DNA from: Candidatus Eiseniibacteriota bacterium
GTDB taxonomy: Bacteria; Eisenbacteria; RBG-16-71-46; CAIMUX01; WJJG01
DNA length: 64,000 bases
Direction: 5' to 3'
Assembly (NCBI GenBank): GCA_023129715.1
Contig: JAGMBO010000005.1
Coordinates: 62,001-126,000 of the forward strand
Shown here: positions 43,647 through 51,919 of the stretch, in pieces
Numbering within the stretch: position 1 is the stretch's first letter
Layout: every line of letters starts with the position of its first letter
The notes under the pieces: generated by a model
Told to the model about the DNA's origin: nothing
Database searches by the model: none
What the model saw: the letters and a program-made list of their open reading frames with translations, nothing else
Made by a program: the position numbers and the translations under genes

Positions 43647-44033
43647 TCGTTTCAAATGTACTACCCCGCTGGCGAATGCCTCTGTTCCATCTTCCCCGCA
43701 GGTATCGGCGGCCCTGATCGTGCGGGCTTCCGCGGCCGGACTCGCCGGGAGGCTGCTTCCGGCCCTCACTTGGCATTTCGGCAGCCGGGAGGAGTGCCTT
43801 GACCCTCCACCCGGCGTTCCGGATGGGGGGCCGAAAGCCGCCAGGCCCACGGGGGGGCTCCGGCGCGGGGGCAGATGCCATGCGGTTCACGCTCGCAGGT
43901 CCTTTGCGGTCAGAGACCTACGCGCAGCGACCACCGGCGCCCAGAGGGTTCCCAGCGCCGGAATCGGCCGCATCTGCTTCGTCGTGGCAATGATTCGGCA
44001 CGGCCCAACGGGGCGAGACTTGTGCGCAGCCAT
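43647..44033. other. Intergenic region with repeat copy 4
   Basis: About 390 bases with no convincing gene. It contains the fourth structured repeat at 43991-44015. GC-rich frames through 43740-43900 are open on both strands but lack ribosome sites and family resemblance. No promoter was recognised for the receiver-like gene. Confidence 0.5.
43991..44015 (-). repeat. Structured intergenic repeat, copy 4
   Basis: Plus strand ATTCGGCACGGCCCAACGGG followed by GCGAG. On the minus strand it starts 18 bases after the radical SAM stop. The GCAC/GUGC middle stem and the GCCC/GGGC inner stem are kept, while the loop differs by one base from copies 1 and 2. Confidence 0.75.
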
Positions 44034-44993
44034 TCAGCCGACGAAGGGGTCCGCCCGAGAGAAATCGGGCCGGTAGCTCCGGTTGACGCTCGGTGCCTGC
44101 GTCCATCCGGTCAAGTCAAGCGCCTCCAGCTCGGCAACCACCGCGGCCCACTCCTGCGTGGTGATCGCGCGCTGGAGCTGCGAGTGGTCGCATTCCGCAA
44201 TCGGATAGAATTGCGCCATCAGGGCGACCGCCGGGGCGGGATCGAGACCGGCGAGAAACGAGAGCACCTCCCGGCTGCCGGCGAGATCCTCGGGCAGCGC
44301 GAGGTGACGGACGATGACCCCGCGCCGGGCGATGCCCGCCGCGTCGAGTTCCAATGCGCCCGCCTGCCTGACCATCTCCCCTACCGCCGCCCGGGCCACC
44401 GCCCAGTAGTCGGCCGCAGCGGAGAGTTGCTCCGCAGTCTCGGAATCGGAGTACTTGAGATCGGGGAGGAAAACATCGATCACGCCCTCGAGCTCACGCA
44501 GGACATCAACGGTATCGTAGCCCCCGCTGTTGTAGACGACCGGCAGGTCGAGACCTTCTTCAGCGGCGAGCGCGAGCGCGGCGACAATCTGAGGCACGAC
44601 GTGTGAAGGTGTGACCAGCTCGATGTTGTGACAGCCCGCCTCCTGCAGGCGCAACATCTCGGCGGCCAGCTCTGGCGCGGTCAGCTCACGGATGCGGGCG
44701 GGGGAAGTCCGCGCGCCCGTCCAGCGGCTGATCTGCCGGTTCTGGCAGTAGCAGCAGCGCAGGTTGCACCCGGCAAAGAAGATCGTTCCGGCGCCCCGCG
44801 TCCCGGAGATCGGCGGCTCTTCCCCGAAATGGGCAACGGCGGCGGCCACCGGCGCGGCCGTCCCGACGCCGCAGAACCCGCGCTCGCCGGCGCCTCGATC
44901 GACGCCGCAGCGCCGTGGACAAAGATCGCAGGTCGCCAGGCGTCTCTGCAGGCGCTGCGATCGCCGGCGCAGCTCGCCGGCCGTGAGACGCAT
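44034..44993 (-). CDS. Radical SAM protein, PflA-like (COG1313)
   Basis: A 319-residue radical SAM enzyme. The SAM cluster motif is FFAGCNLRCCYCQNRQIS (Cys 76, 80, 83, spacing CxxxCxxC). An N-terminal Cys cluster CDLCPRRCGVDR...GFCG (Cys 22, 25, 29, 41) may bind a second metal site. Later blocks NIELVTPSHVVPQIV and YNSGGYDTVDVLRELEGVIDVFLPDLKY are typical of the PflX/COG1313 family, which resembles glycyl-radical activases. The target is not known. It follows pdxT by six bases, so it is probably in the PLP-synthesis operon. Confidence 0.87.
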   Translation of the reverse strand: MRLTAGELRRRSQRLQRRLATCDLCPRRCGVDRGAGERGFCGVGTAAPVAAAVAHFGEEPPISGTRGAGTIFFAGCNLRCCYCQNRQISRWTGARTSPARIRELTAPELAAEMLRLQEAGCHNIELVTPSHVVPQIVAALALAAEEGLDLPVVYNSGGYDTVDVLRELEGVIDVFLPDLKYSDSETAEQLSAAADYWAVARAAVGEMVRQAGALELDAAGIARRGVIVRHLALPEDLAGSREVLSFLAGLDPAPAVALMAQFYPIAECDHSQLQRAITTQEWAAVVAELEALDLTGWTQAPSVNRSYRPDFSRADPFVG

Positions 44994-44999
44994 CGAAGG

Positions 45000-45698
45000 C
45001 TAGCGAGCCACGCCCGCCGTTCGGCGGACGTGACGGACGAGAGCCAGGAAAAGCCGCATGACGCCGCTATCGCCAGGCAACTCCGGATGGAAGCTCGCTC
45101 CCAGCAAGGCGCCCTTGCGCACCAGCACCGGGGAATCGTCATGCTTCGCCAGGATCTCGACACCCTCGCGAGTCTCGGCAATGCGAGGCGCGCGGATGAA
45201 GACGAACTCCGCCGGAAAGCTCGCCCGGCGCCCGTCCTCCACCCGGGAATCCGTCTCCGAAGAAGCCCCGGCGCTCTCCGCGTCGAGAACCTCGCGCGAA
45301 GGCAGGTCGGGGGGGATGATCACCCGGCCCGGAACAACGAAGGAATCGACCTGACGGCCGTAGGCGTTGCGAACCACGCTCACCGGCAACAGCCCGAGAC
45401 TCGCCTGGGCGGGCTGCAAGACCTCCTCGGCCATCAGGATCAGGCCGGCGCAGGTGCCGAAGATCGCCTTGCCCTGGCCGGCGAAGTCGCCCAGCGGCTC
45501 CCAGAGATCGAAGTCGCGGAGCAATTTCGCCAGGGTTGTCGACTCGCCGCCCGGGAGGATCAACCCATCCAGCGGCGCGAGTTCCCCGGCCCGACGCACT
45601 TCCCGAATGCGGCATCCCCCGACGCGTCCCAGAGCCGCGGCGTGAGCGGCGAAATCCCCCTGCAACGCCAGTACGCCAATCTCAAGTGGCTTCTTCAT
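45000..45698 (-). CDS. pdxT: Pyridoxal 5'-phosphate synthase glutaminase subunit PdxT
   Basis: A 232-residue class I glutamine amidotransferase. The catalytic Cys is in AIFGTCAGLILMAEE (Cys 83), the His is in GASFHPEL, and LILPGGESTTLAKLL is specific to PdxT. It supplies ammonia to PdxS. The family is normally about 190-200 residues. An insertion of roughly 25 residues (AESAGASSETDSRVEDGRRA) lies in a surface loop. The start MKKPLEIGVLALQGD lies 62 bases after the pdxS stop. Confidence 0.95.
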   Translation of the reverse strand: MKKPLEIGVLALQGDFAAHAAALGRVGGCRIREVRRAGELAPLDGLILPGGESTTLAKLLRDFDLWEPLGDFAGQGKAIFGTCAGLILMAEEVLQPAQASLGLLPVSVVRNAYGRQVDSFVVPGRVIIPPDLPSREVLDAESAGASSETDSRVEDGRRASFPAEFVFIRAPRIAETREGVEILAKHDDSPVLVRKGALLGASFHPELPGDSGVMRLFLALVRHVRRTAGVAR

Positions 45699-45760
45699 CG
45701 CGTCGCTGTTCCTCCTACTGGCAACGGGTGGAGAGGGTGTGCGCCGATCGCAGCCTCTCG

Positions 45761-46645
45761 CTACCAACCCCGTGTCTGCAGCAGCTCGCTCTCGTCCAGC
45801 TTGCCGACATCGATGCCGCGCATCGCCTCCCCGAGGCCTTCAGAGAGCTGCGCCAGCATGGCGGGATCCTCATGGAAGGTCACCGCCTTGACGATCGCCG
45901 CGGCGCGCGGCGCCGGGTCGTTCGACTTGAAAACTCCGCTACCGACGAAGACGCTCTCCGCGCCGAGCTGCATCATCAGGGCCGCATCGGCCGGTGTCGC
46001 GACGCCTCCGGCGGAGAAGTTCGGCACCGGCAAGCGCCCCTCCTGGGCGACCCAGCGTACGATCTCGTAGGGCGCACCCAGTTCCTTGGCCTTGGTCATC
46101 AGCTGTTCGGGGCGCAGCTGGGTCAACTCGCGGATTCCACCGGTCACCGCGCGCATGTGGCGCACTGCCTCGACGATGTCTCCCGACCCCGCCTCACCCT
46201 TCGTGCGGATCAGCGCGGCCCCCTCGCCGATGCGGCGCAGAGCCTCACCCAGATTGCGACAGCCGCAGACGAAGGGGACCTTGAAAGCGAACTTGTCGAC
46301 ATGATAGTGCTCATCCGCGGGCGTGAGCACCTCGCTCTCGTCGATGAAGTCGACGCCGAGAGCCTCGAGGATGCGGGCCTCGGAGAAATGCCCAATGCGG
46401 CACTTGGCCATCACGGGAATCGAAACGATTTCCATGATTTCCTTGATCTTCCGGGGATCGGCCATGCGGGCCACCCCTCCCTCCTTGCGAATGTCGGCCG
46501 GCACGCGCTCGAGCGCCATCACCGCAACCGCCCCGGCATCCTCGGCGATCTTGGCCTGCTCGGCATTGGTGACATCCATGACGACGCCGCCCTTGAGCAT
46601 CTCGGCCAGGCCGGTCTTGACGCGCAACGATCCCGTTTTCATCAT
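45761..46645 (-). CDS. pdxS: Pyridoxal 5'-phosphate synthase subunit PdxS
   Basis: A 294-residue TIM-barrel synthase that builds PLP from ribose 5-phosphate, glyceraldehyde 3-phosphate and ammonia. It is highly conserved: [44 protein letters not shown] (Lys near 81) and [21 protein letters not shown] (Lys near 149). The length is normal. It lies upstream of pdxT and downstream of the MocR regulator on the same strand. The 93-base gap before it holds a 10-base motif also found upstream of the regulator. Confidence 0.97.
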   Translation of the reverse strand: MMKTGSLRVKTGLAEMLKGGVVMDVTNAEQAKIAEDAGAVAVMALERVPADIRKEGGVARMADPRKIKEIMEIVSIPVMAKCRIGHFSEARILEALGVDFIDESEVLTPADEHYHVDKFAFKVPFVCGCRNLGEALRRIGEGAALIRTKGEAGSGDIVEAVRHMRAVTGGIRELTQLRPEQLMTKAKELGAPYEIVRWVAQEGRLPVPNFSAGGVATPADAALMMQLGAESVFVGSGVFKSNDPAPRAAAIVKAVTFHEDPAMLAQLSEGLGEAMRGIDVGKLDESELLQTRGW

Positions 46646-46671
46646 TCTCTCCTCCCTCTACATCACTGCGG

Positions 46672-46681
46672 ACATGCCATT
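46672..46681 (-). promoter_or_regulatory. Candidate PdxR-site half upstream of pdxS
   Basis: AATGGCATGT on the minus strand, 26 bases upstream of the pdxS start, matches AATGGTATGT upstream of the regulator gene in nine of ten positions. The flanks are also similar (GGC before, CC after). Confidence 0.35.
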
Positions 46682-46738
46682 CGCGGCCGGAACATTCGCG
46701 CAAACGGCTGTCCGGTTCCGCTCCGCGGCGCGGGCGCC

Positions 46739-48277
46739 TCAGAGCAAAGGTTCCTCCAGTGCCGGGCGGCCCTTCTCCGAAACGGAGAGGCGCTCGGCAA
46801 TCATTTCTCCCAGCAAGGCGATGCCGCGTTGAATGCGTGCTTCGCTCTCGCGATTGAAGGAGAGACGCATGGCGTTGCGCCCTCCCCCATTGGGATAGAA
46901 GGCGATTCCCGGCGAGAAGAGCACGCCGCGAGCCGCCGCCTGATGGAACAGCTCGACAGTGTCGACCGCCGCGGGCAGCTCGGCCCACAGCGTCATGCCG
47001 CCTCCCGGGCGCGTCCACCGAGCCGCTGCGGGGAAGTGTTCCTCCAGAGCGCGCAGCATCGCGCGCAGGCGGCGCGCATTGACTCGCCGGATGCGGCGCA
47101 GATGGTCATCGAGATACCCGGCGCGACAGAAGCGTTCAAGGGCCCGCTGGGCGAGCGTGGCGGAGGCCAAATCCGTCGCCCAGCGTATCTGGCGTAACGA
47201 GTCGGCCAGCCCTGCGGGGATCACCAACCATCCGATGCGCAGACCGGGAAAGAGGATCTTCGAGAAGGTCCCCAAGTGGATGACCTGTCCTTCCCGGTCG
47301 TCGCCCAGCAAGGGGCGCGGCCGTTGCCCCGAGTAGTAGAGATCGGTGTCGTAGTGGTCTTCAATGATCGCCAGGCGGTAGCGCCGCGCCAACCCCAGCA
47401 GCCGGTCGCGCTCGGCGGACCCCAGACTGATCCCGGTCGGGTTCTGGAAGCAGGGCATCGTATACAGGAACTTGACCGGCTCGTGCTCGAGCAACGCCTC
47501 AAGCGCATCGAGATCCAAGCCGGCCTCCCCCATCGGCACGGTCACCAGACGGGCGCCCGCGTGACGCAGGGAGAGAAAGGCCCCGGTATAGGTCGGCGCC
47601 TCGAGAACCACCGCATCCCCGGGCGCGAGCAGCAGCTTGCCGATCAGATCGAGGCCCTGCTGTGAGCCACTGACGATGAAGACGCGTTCGATGTCGATCT
47701 CTCCCGCACCCCACTCACGCAACTGCTCGACAATCCACTCGCGCAAGCGCTCGTCGCCCTCGGTCGGCCCGTAGTCGAGGATCCCGGGCCCGGCGTCGTC
47801 CAGGACCGCGCGCAGGCAGCCGGCGAGATCTTCCAAGGGAAACTGCTTGCGCTCGGCGATGGCGCCGGTCAGCTGAATCGCGTCGGGCGGCACCGGCAAG
47901 TGCCGCGCCGAGAGCCACTGCCGCGGATCCCCCTCCAACGCCTGGGGATCACGCAACAACCGGCGCCACGCGAAGGGAGGGGTTCCCTCCGCCGCCTCGC
48001 CGGGCACGGCAGCAGGCATCACGGGCGCCACGACAAAGCTGCCTGCGCCGACCCCCGCGCGCAACAACCCGGCACTCTCCAGTGACCGATAGGCAGCAAC
48101 CGCCGTGTTGCGATGAATGCCCAGGCGCGCGGCGAGCGCCCGCGTGGAGGCGAGACGTTCCCCATCATCGAAGCGACCTGCATGAATCGCATCGCGAATC
48201 GCCCCGGCGATCTGCTGGTACGCGGGTACCCGCGAGTCGCGGTCGATGCGAATCGATAGGGATCGTGGACCTGACAT
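46739..48277 (-). CDS. pdxR: MocR-type GntR/aminotransferase regulator, likely PdxR
   Basis: A 512-residue fusion of an N-terminal winged helix (VPAYQQIAGAIRDAIHAGRFDDGERLASTRALAARLGIHRNTAVAAYRSLESAGLL, about 15-75) and a fold-type I aminotransferase domain (IVSGSQQGLDLIGKLLLAPGD, MPCFQNPTGISLGS, IIEDHYDTDLYYSG, TFSKILFPGLRIGWL with the PLP Lys). PdxR regulators of this type sense PLP and activate pdxST. The location next to pdxST makes this assignment strong. Characterised pdxR genes are usually divergent from pdxST; here it is upstream in the same direction. The start at 48277 follows AAGGAG. Confidence 0.88.
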   Translation of the reverse strand: MSGPRSLSIRIDRDSRVPAYQQIAGAIRDAIHAGRFDDGERLASTRALAARLGIHRNTAVAAYRSLESAGLLRAGVGAGSFVVAPVMPAAVPGEAAEGTPPFAWRRLLRDPQALEGDPRQWLSARHLPVPPDAIQLTGAIAERKQFPLEDLAGCLRAVLDDAGPGILDYGPTEGDERLREWIVEQLREWGAGEIDIERVFIVSGSQQGLDLIGKLLLAPGDAVVLEAPTYTGAFLSLRHAGARLVTVPMGEAGLDLDALEALLEHEPVKFLYTMPCFQNPTGISLGSAERDRLLGLARRYRLAIIEDHYDTDLYYSGQRPRPLLGDDREGQVIHLGTFSKILFPGLRIGWLVIPAGLADSLRQIRWATDLASATLAQRALERFCRAGYLDDHLRRIRRVNARRLRAMLRALEEHFPAAARWTRPGGGMTLWAELPAAVDTVELFHQAAARGVLFSPGIAFYPNGGGRNAMRLSFNRESEARIQRGIALLGEMIAERLSVSEKGRPALEEPLL

Positions 48278-48293
48278 GCCGCCACTCCTTCTT

Positions 48294-48305
48294 TGGTACA
48301 TACCA
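48294..48305. promoter_or_regulatory. Inverted repeat upstream of pdxR
   Basis: TGGTA-CA-TACCA lies just upstream of the pdxR ribosome site and overlaps the AATGGYATGT motif shared with pdxS. Its position suits autoregulation of the regulator gene. Confidence 0.4.
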
Positions 48306-48361
48306 TTGTCGCCATATTGGACGAATGATCAAGCAGAAAATCGGTATTTCTCCCTCATAAT

Positions 48362-48389
48362 GCGCGCATTGGACTAGTCCAATGCGCGC
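48362..48389. promoter_or_regulatory. Perfect 28-base palindrome
   Basis: GCGCGCATTGGACT is followed immediately by its exact reverse complement. It lies between the divergent pdxR and ACT-protein genes, 85 bases upstream of pdxR and 166 bases upstream of the ACT gene. It could be an operator or a bidirectional transcription barrier. A further ATTGGAC copy lies at about 48316-48322. Confidence 0.6.
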
Positions 48390-48555
48390 GCGTTCAATGG
48401 TCACTGCTAGCAGACCATGCCGCTCCGGGCAGCATGCGAGATCGCTTTGGCATTGCCCTTGCGCCTGGCAAACCGTAGGTTGCCCTTGCGGGGAGGGCCC
48501 GCAGGGATTGCCGGGCAGGCCGTGCAGACTGCTCCGTCTTGTGAGGAGGTCGTCG

Positions 48556-49026
48556 ATGGAGAAGCTCCGAATCGAGTCGAACACCAACATCAGCAAGATC
48601 GTCCTCCGCAGCGTTCCGGACCGCGCCGGGATCGCCGCAGAGATCTTTGGCGCCCTCGCGACGCAGGGGTTCAATGTCGAACTCGTCGTCACCAGCGGCG
48701 GCACGAAGGGAACCGCCGACATTTGTCTGGCCGTCTCGCAAGACCAGCAGCGGGATATCCATTCCACGCTCGACAAGATCCGCGACGAGGTCCAGGCCAA
48801 GGACGTCGAGGCCGACACCGCGGTGGCGCTCGTCTCGATTACCGGCCCCAATCTCTCCAAGGTGCCCGGTGTCGCCGGACGGCTCTTCAATGCGCTCTCG
48901 AACAAGGGAATCAACATCGACGTCATCTCGACGTCGCTTTCTTCGGTAACCTGCATGATCGCCGAGGAACAGACGGCGGCGGCCGTCGCCGCCCTGGAGG
49001 GAGAGTTTCTCGAGGACCGCGTCTAA
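48556..49026 (+). CDS. Stand-alone tandem ACT-domain protein (aspartokinase regulatory-domain-like)
   Basis: A 156-residue protein made only of two ACT domains: NISKIVLRSVPDRAGIAAEIFGALATQGFNVELVVTSG and VALVSITGPNLSKVPGVAGRLFNALSNKGINIDVISTSLSSVTCMI. Both match the regulatory C-terminus of aspartate kinase (the second resembles VSxVGxGMxxxPGVAxRxFxAL). No kinase domain precedes it: the 166 bases upstream contain no such frame. The start follows GAGGAGG. It may be a free amino-acid sensor, or the beta-type subunit of an aspartokinase whose catalytic part is encoded elsewhere. Confidence 0.85.
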   Translation: MEKLRIESNTNISKIVLRSVPDRAGIAAEIFGALATQGFNVELVVTSGGTKGTADICLAVSQDQQRDIHSTLDKIRDEVQAKDVEADTAVALVSITGPNLSKVPGVAGRLFNALSNKGINIDVISTSLSSVTCMIAEEQTAAAVAALEGEFLEDRV

Positions 49027-49062
49027 TCGCCCCCAGTAGGAGCCTGCACCGGGTGGCCGTGT

Positions 49063-49077
49063 TGCCCGCTGCGGGCA
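49063..49077 (+). terminator. Possible weak terminator after the ACT gene
   Basis: TGCCCG and CGGGCA form a six-base-pair stem with a CTG loop, 37 bases after the stop at 49026. It is followed by TCTCTGTT, a short T-rich but broken tail. Confidence 0.35.
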
Positions 49078-49235
49078 TCTCTGTTAGGGTACGACAGGTA
49101 TGGGGGGGCCGCTCGGACGCCAGGCGGCCCGACTTCAAAGGACCGCCTCCACGCCCGGGGTGTTAGAGGCGGGTGCCGCCCACCACCGAGCAGCTTGTGC
49201 GCCGACCCCGGGAGACGTGACGAGGGGCAGAAGCG

Positions 49236-50894
49236 ATGTCATCAACGCCGAAAACCAACACCGGGACTGCTGCCAGGCCTGCGAATCCCAGTGCGGCGCC
49301 CGTTCATCAGACCTACTCGGGCATTCCGCTCGAACAGACCTACACCGAGGCTAGCCGCGCAGACCTGCTCTCGGACCATGGCCGCCAACCCGATGCGTCC
49401 CGGCCGGGTGAGTATCCCTTCACCCGCGGCATCCACGCCGACATGTACCGCGGCCGCCGCTGGACGATGCGCATGTTCGCCGGCTTCGGCACACCCCGCG
49501 ATACCAATCGCCGCTTCCACTATCTGCTCGACCATGGGCAGACCGGCCTCTCGACGGCTTTCGATATGCCCACCCTGATGGGCTATGACCCCGATCACGC
49601 GATGAGCGCCGGTGAAGTCGGACGCGAGGGGGTTTCGATCGCCTGCCTGCCCGACATGGAACTGCTCTTCGATCGCATTCCTCTCGACCAGGTCAGCACA
49701 TCGATGACGATCAACGCCACCGCAATCGTCATGCTGGCCCTCTACGCCGCCGTCGGTGAGAAGCAGGGCGTCGCCTCCGAGAAGCTGCGCGGGACGATCC
49801 AGAACGACATCCTGAAGGAATTCATCGCCCAGAAGGAGTGGATCTGTCCGCCCGAACCCTCAATGCGCATCATCCGCGATATGCTCGTTTACGGCACGCG
49901 CCACCTGCCCAGCTGGAATACGATCTCGATCAGCGGGTATCACATCCGGGAAGCGGGCGCGACGGCAACTCAGGAGCTTGCCTTCACCCTCGCCGACGGC
50001 ATCGGCTATGTCGATGCAGGCATTGCCGCCGGCTTGCATCCCGACGAGTTCGCACCGCGGCTCTCCTTCTTCTTCGATGTGCACAACGACTTCTTCGAAG
50101 AGATCGCCAAGTTCCGAGCTGCACGCCGCATGTGGGCGAAGATCATGCGCGAACGGTTCGGCGCCAAGAACCCGCGCTCCTGGTGGCTGCGCACCCATGC
50201 CCAGACGGCGGGGGTCTCGCTGACCGCGCCGCAGCCCTACAACAACGTCGTACGCGTCGCTCTGCAGGGACTGGCGGCCGTTCTCGGCGGGACGCAGTCG
50301 CTGCACACCAACTCGCTCGATGAAACCTATGCGCTGCCGACGGAAGAGGCGGCCAAGATCGCCCTGCGCACGCAGCAACTTATCGCCGATGAGTCGAATG
50401 TCCCCGCGGTTGCCGATCCACTTGGCGGGGCCCACTTCGTCGAGACCCTCACCGACCAAGTCGAGGAAGCGGCCTGGAAGTACATCGAACACATCGATAG
50501 CCTCGGCGGCATTGTCGCCGCAATCAATCAAGGCTATCCACAAATGGAAATCTCCCGTTCGGCCTACGAGTTCCAACAGCAGGTAGAACGAGGAGAGCGC
50601 GTGATCGTCGGCGTCAACAAGTACGTGGAGGAGGAAGAGGAAGACCCGGTCCCGACGTTGAAGATCGACATGGCCGTGGAGCGCGGACAGCAGGAATACA
50701 TCCTCAGAGTACGGGAAGCCCGCAATGCGCAGGCGGCCCGCGACGCCATCGATGCCGTGCGCCAGGCCGCCGCCGGAAAAGAAAACCTCGTTCCCCCGAT
50801 CATTGCGGCGGTCAAGGCCCATATAACCCTCGGGGAGATCAGCGACGTCTTCCGCGAAGTCTTCGGCGTTTACCGGGATCCCGCGTTCCTTTGA
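49236..50894 (+). CDS. Acyl-CoA mutase large subunit (methylmalonyl-CoA mutase family)
   Basis: A 552-residue catalytic TIM-barrel subunit without a B12-binding domain. Blocks are [100 protein letters not shown] and [21 protein letters not shown]. The size matches the separate alpha subunit of two-subunit methylmalonyl-CoA mutases, whose small B12 subunit is not in this window. The substrate could be methylmalonyl-, isobutyryl- or another branched acyl-CoA; the GIHADM loop is nearest to methylmalonyl-type enzymes. The frame is followed by a hydrolase-like gene 69 bases on. Confidence 0.9.
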   Translation: MSSTPKTNTGTAARPANPSAAPVHQTYSGIPLEQTYTEASRADLLSDHGRQPDASRPGEYPFTRGIHADMYRGRRWTMRMFAGFGTPRDTNRRFHYLLDHGQTGLSTAFDMPTLMGYDPDHAMSAGEVGREGVSIACLPDMELLFDRIPLDQVSTSMTINATAIVMLALYAAVGEKQGVASEKLRGTIQNDILKEFIAQKEWICPPEPSMRIIRDMLVYGTRHLPSWNTISISGYHIREAGATATQELAFTLADGIGYVDAGIAAGLHPDEFAPRLSFFFDVHNDFFEEIAKFRAARRMWAKIMRERFGAKNPRSWWLRTHAQTAGVSLTAPQPYNNVVRVALQGLAAVLGGTQSLHTNSLDETYALPTEEAAKIALRTQQLIADESNVPAVADPLGGAHFVETLTDQVEEAAWKYIEHIDSLGGIVAAINQGYPQMEISRSAYEFQQQVERGERVIVGVNKYVEEEEEDPVPTLKIDMAVERGQQEYILRVREARNAQAARDAIDAVRQAAAGKENLVPPIIAAVKAHITLGEISDVFREVFGVYRDPAFL

Positions 50895-50963
50895 TAGACG
50901 GCACCGCGCGATCGACGGCGAGAACACGAACGGAACGTGAACCTTGCTTACTGGAGGTCATGG

Positions 50964-51788
50964 ATGGACTGTCCGCAAGGGGACCGAGCCGTGGTGCAGG
51001 CGCTCCGCCTGGGCCTCGAACCTGAACGCATCGAGCAGATGGTGACCCCGGTCACCATCGAGCCCGAAACCCTGATCATCCGCAGCGCGTCGGCCGATCC
51101 GGTGCCTCTGCTGCTCTGCCTACATCCTTCGCGCCTATGCGAGTTTCAATGCGCTCAGAAGCTGCGTGATCTGGAACAGCTGGCGGCCCACATCGCCTTT
51201 CCCCGGGGGCTGCACGCGCGCGAGGTCGACCTCGGCGGTGCGCGCACGGTCGGCTATGCATGGTACCAGTATACGGGAGACAACCCGGCCTTCCGTCAGA
51301 GCCTATCCGCTGCCGCCGCGTATCTCGATGCCGTGCTCGCTCGCCTCCGCGAGCAGCTCGCGCTGCAGGATGAGCGCTTCTACGTGATCGGCATCGAGGA
51401 CGCCGCCATGCTGGCGATCATCTTTGCCCTGCGTCACGCCCCTCACTGCGCGGCCGTGGCCGCCATCGACGGCCAACTACACCCCGAAGTCATCGACGAA
51501 TTCACCGGCGCCGCCGAGTCCCTGCCGCTGCTGCGCATGCGTCACCGCATTCCGACTCCACGTGGCGAGCAGGCCGCGGAGAGCGAGGCCCTGCGCGCCC
51601 TTGGGCTCTCCATTGACGAGCAGATCGTGCACACCTATGAGAAGAGGTGGGAAGAAGAGGCGGGCATGCTCATCTCCTGGTTGTCACAGAGCGCCGGCCT
51701 GACGGTTACCGGGGATGGAGACGCATCGACCGCAGTGGCGGTCGATGCATCCTCGCCGCATGGACTGGGCGGATTCGAATCGTCGTAG
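50964..51788 (+). CDS. Alpha/beta-hydrolase-like protein lacking the nucleophile Ser
   Basis: A 274-residue protein. VPLLLCLHPSRLCEF fits the oxyanion strand, and FYVIGIEDAAMLAIIFALRHAPHCAAVAAIDG aligns with the nucleophile elbow of carboxylesterases (GFSQGAALALALALRHP...VAGVVALSG), but the Ser is Glu (GIEDA). The catalytic Ser is therefore absent and the protein is probably not a normal esterase. The start MDCPQGD at 50964 follows GGAGG at six bases; a GTG at 50937 is weaker. It is probably cotranscribed with the mutase. The 3' end contains an 11-base-pair perfect hairpin. The assignment rests on distant similarity. Confidence 0.6.
   Translation: MDCPQGDRAVVQALRLGLEPERIEQMVTPVTIEPETLIIRSASADPVPLLLCLHPSRLCEFQCAQKLRDLEQLAAHIAFPRGLHAREVDLGGARTVGYAWYQYTGDNPAFRQSLSAAAAYLDAVLARLREQLALQDERFYVIGIEDAAMLAIIFALRHAPHCAAVAAIDGQLHPEVIDEFTGAAESLPLLRMRHRIPTPRGEQAAESEALRALGLSIDEQIVHTYEKRWEEEAGMLISWLSQSAGLTVTGDGDASTAVAVDASSPHGLGGFESS
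51723..51748 (+). other. Perfect 11-bp hairpin inside the 3' end of a gene
   Basis: GCATCGACCGC and GCGGTCGATGC pair around an AGTG loop about 40 bases before the stop of the hydrolase-like gene. It lies just before the region of convergence with the sigma-54 gene remnant. No T-run follows. Confidence 0.6.
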
Positions 51789-51919
51789 ACCGATGCGGCC
51801 CTGGCACTTCCGCACAGCCATCTCCGCGCGGCGGGCACATCCCGCAGGTCCCATGCGGTCCGCTCGCCCCTTGCCCGTTCAAGAATCCGTGCAAAGCCAT
51901 CGGGATCATCGAAGCCGGC

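Noticed and set aside
49130-49235. Cobalamin riboswitch upstream of the acyl-CoA mutase gene
   Set aside because: A GGGAGACGTG stretch faintly resembles the B12 box, but the other conserved cobalamin riboswitch segments were not found.
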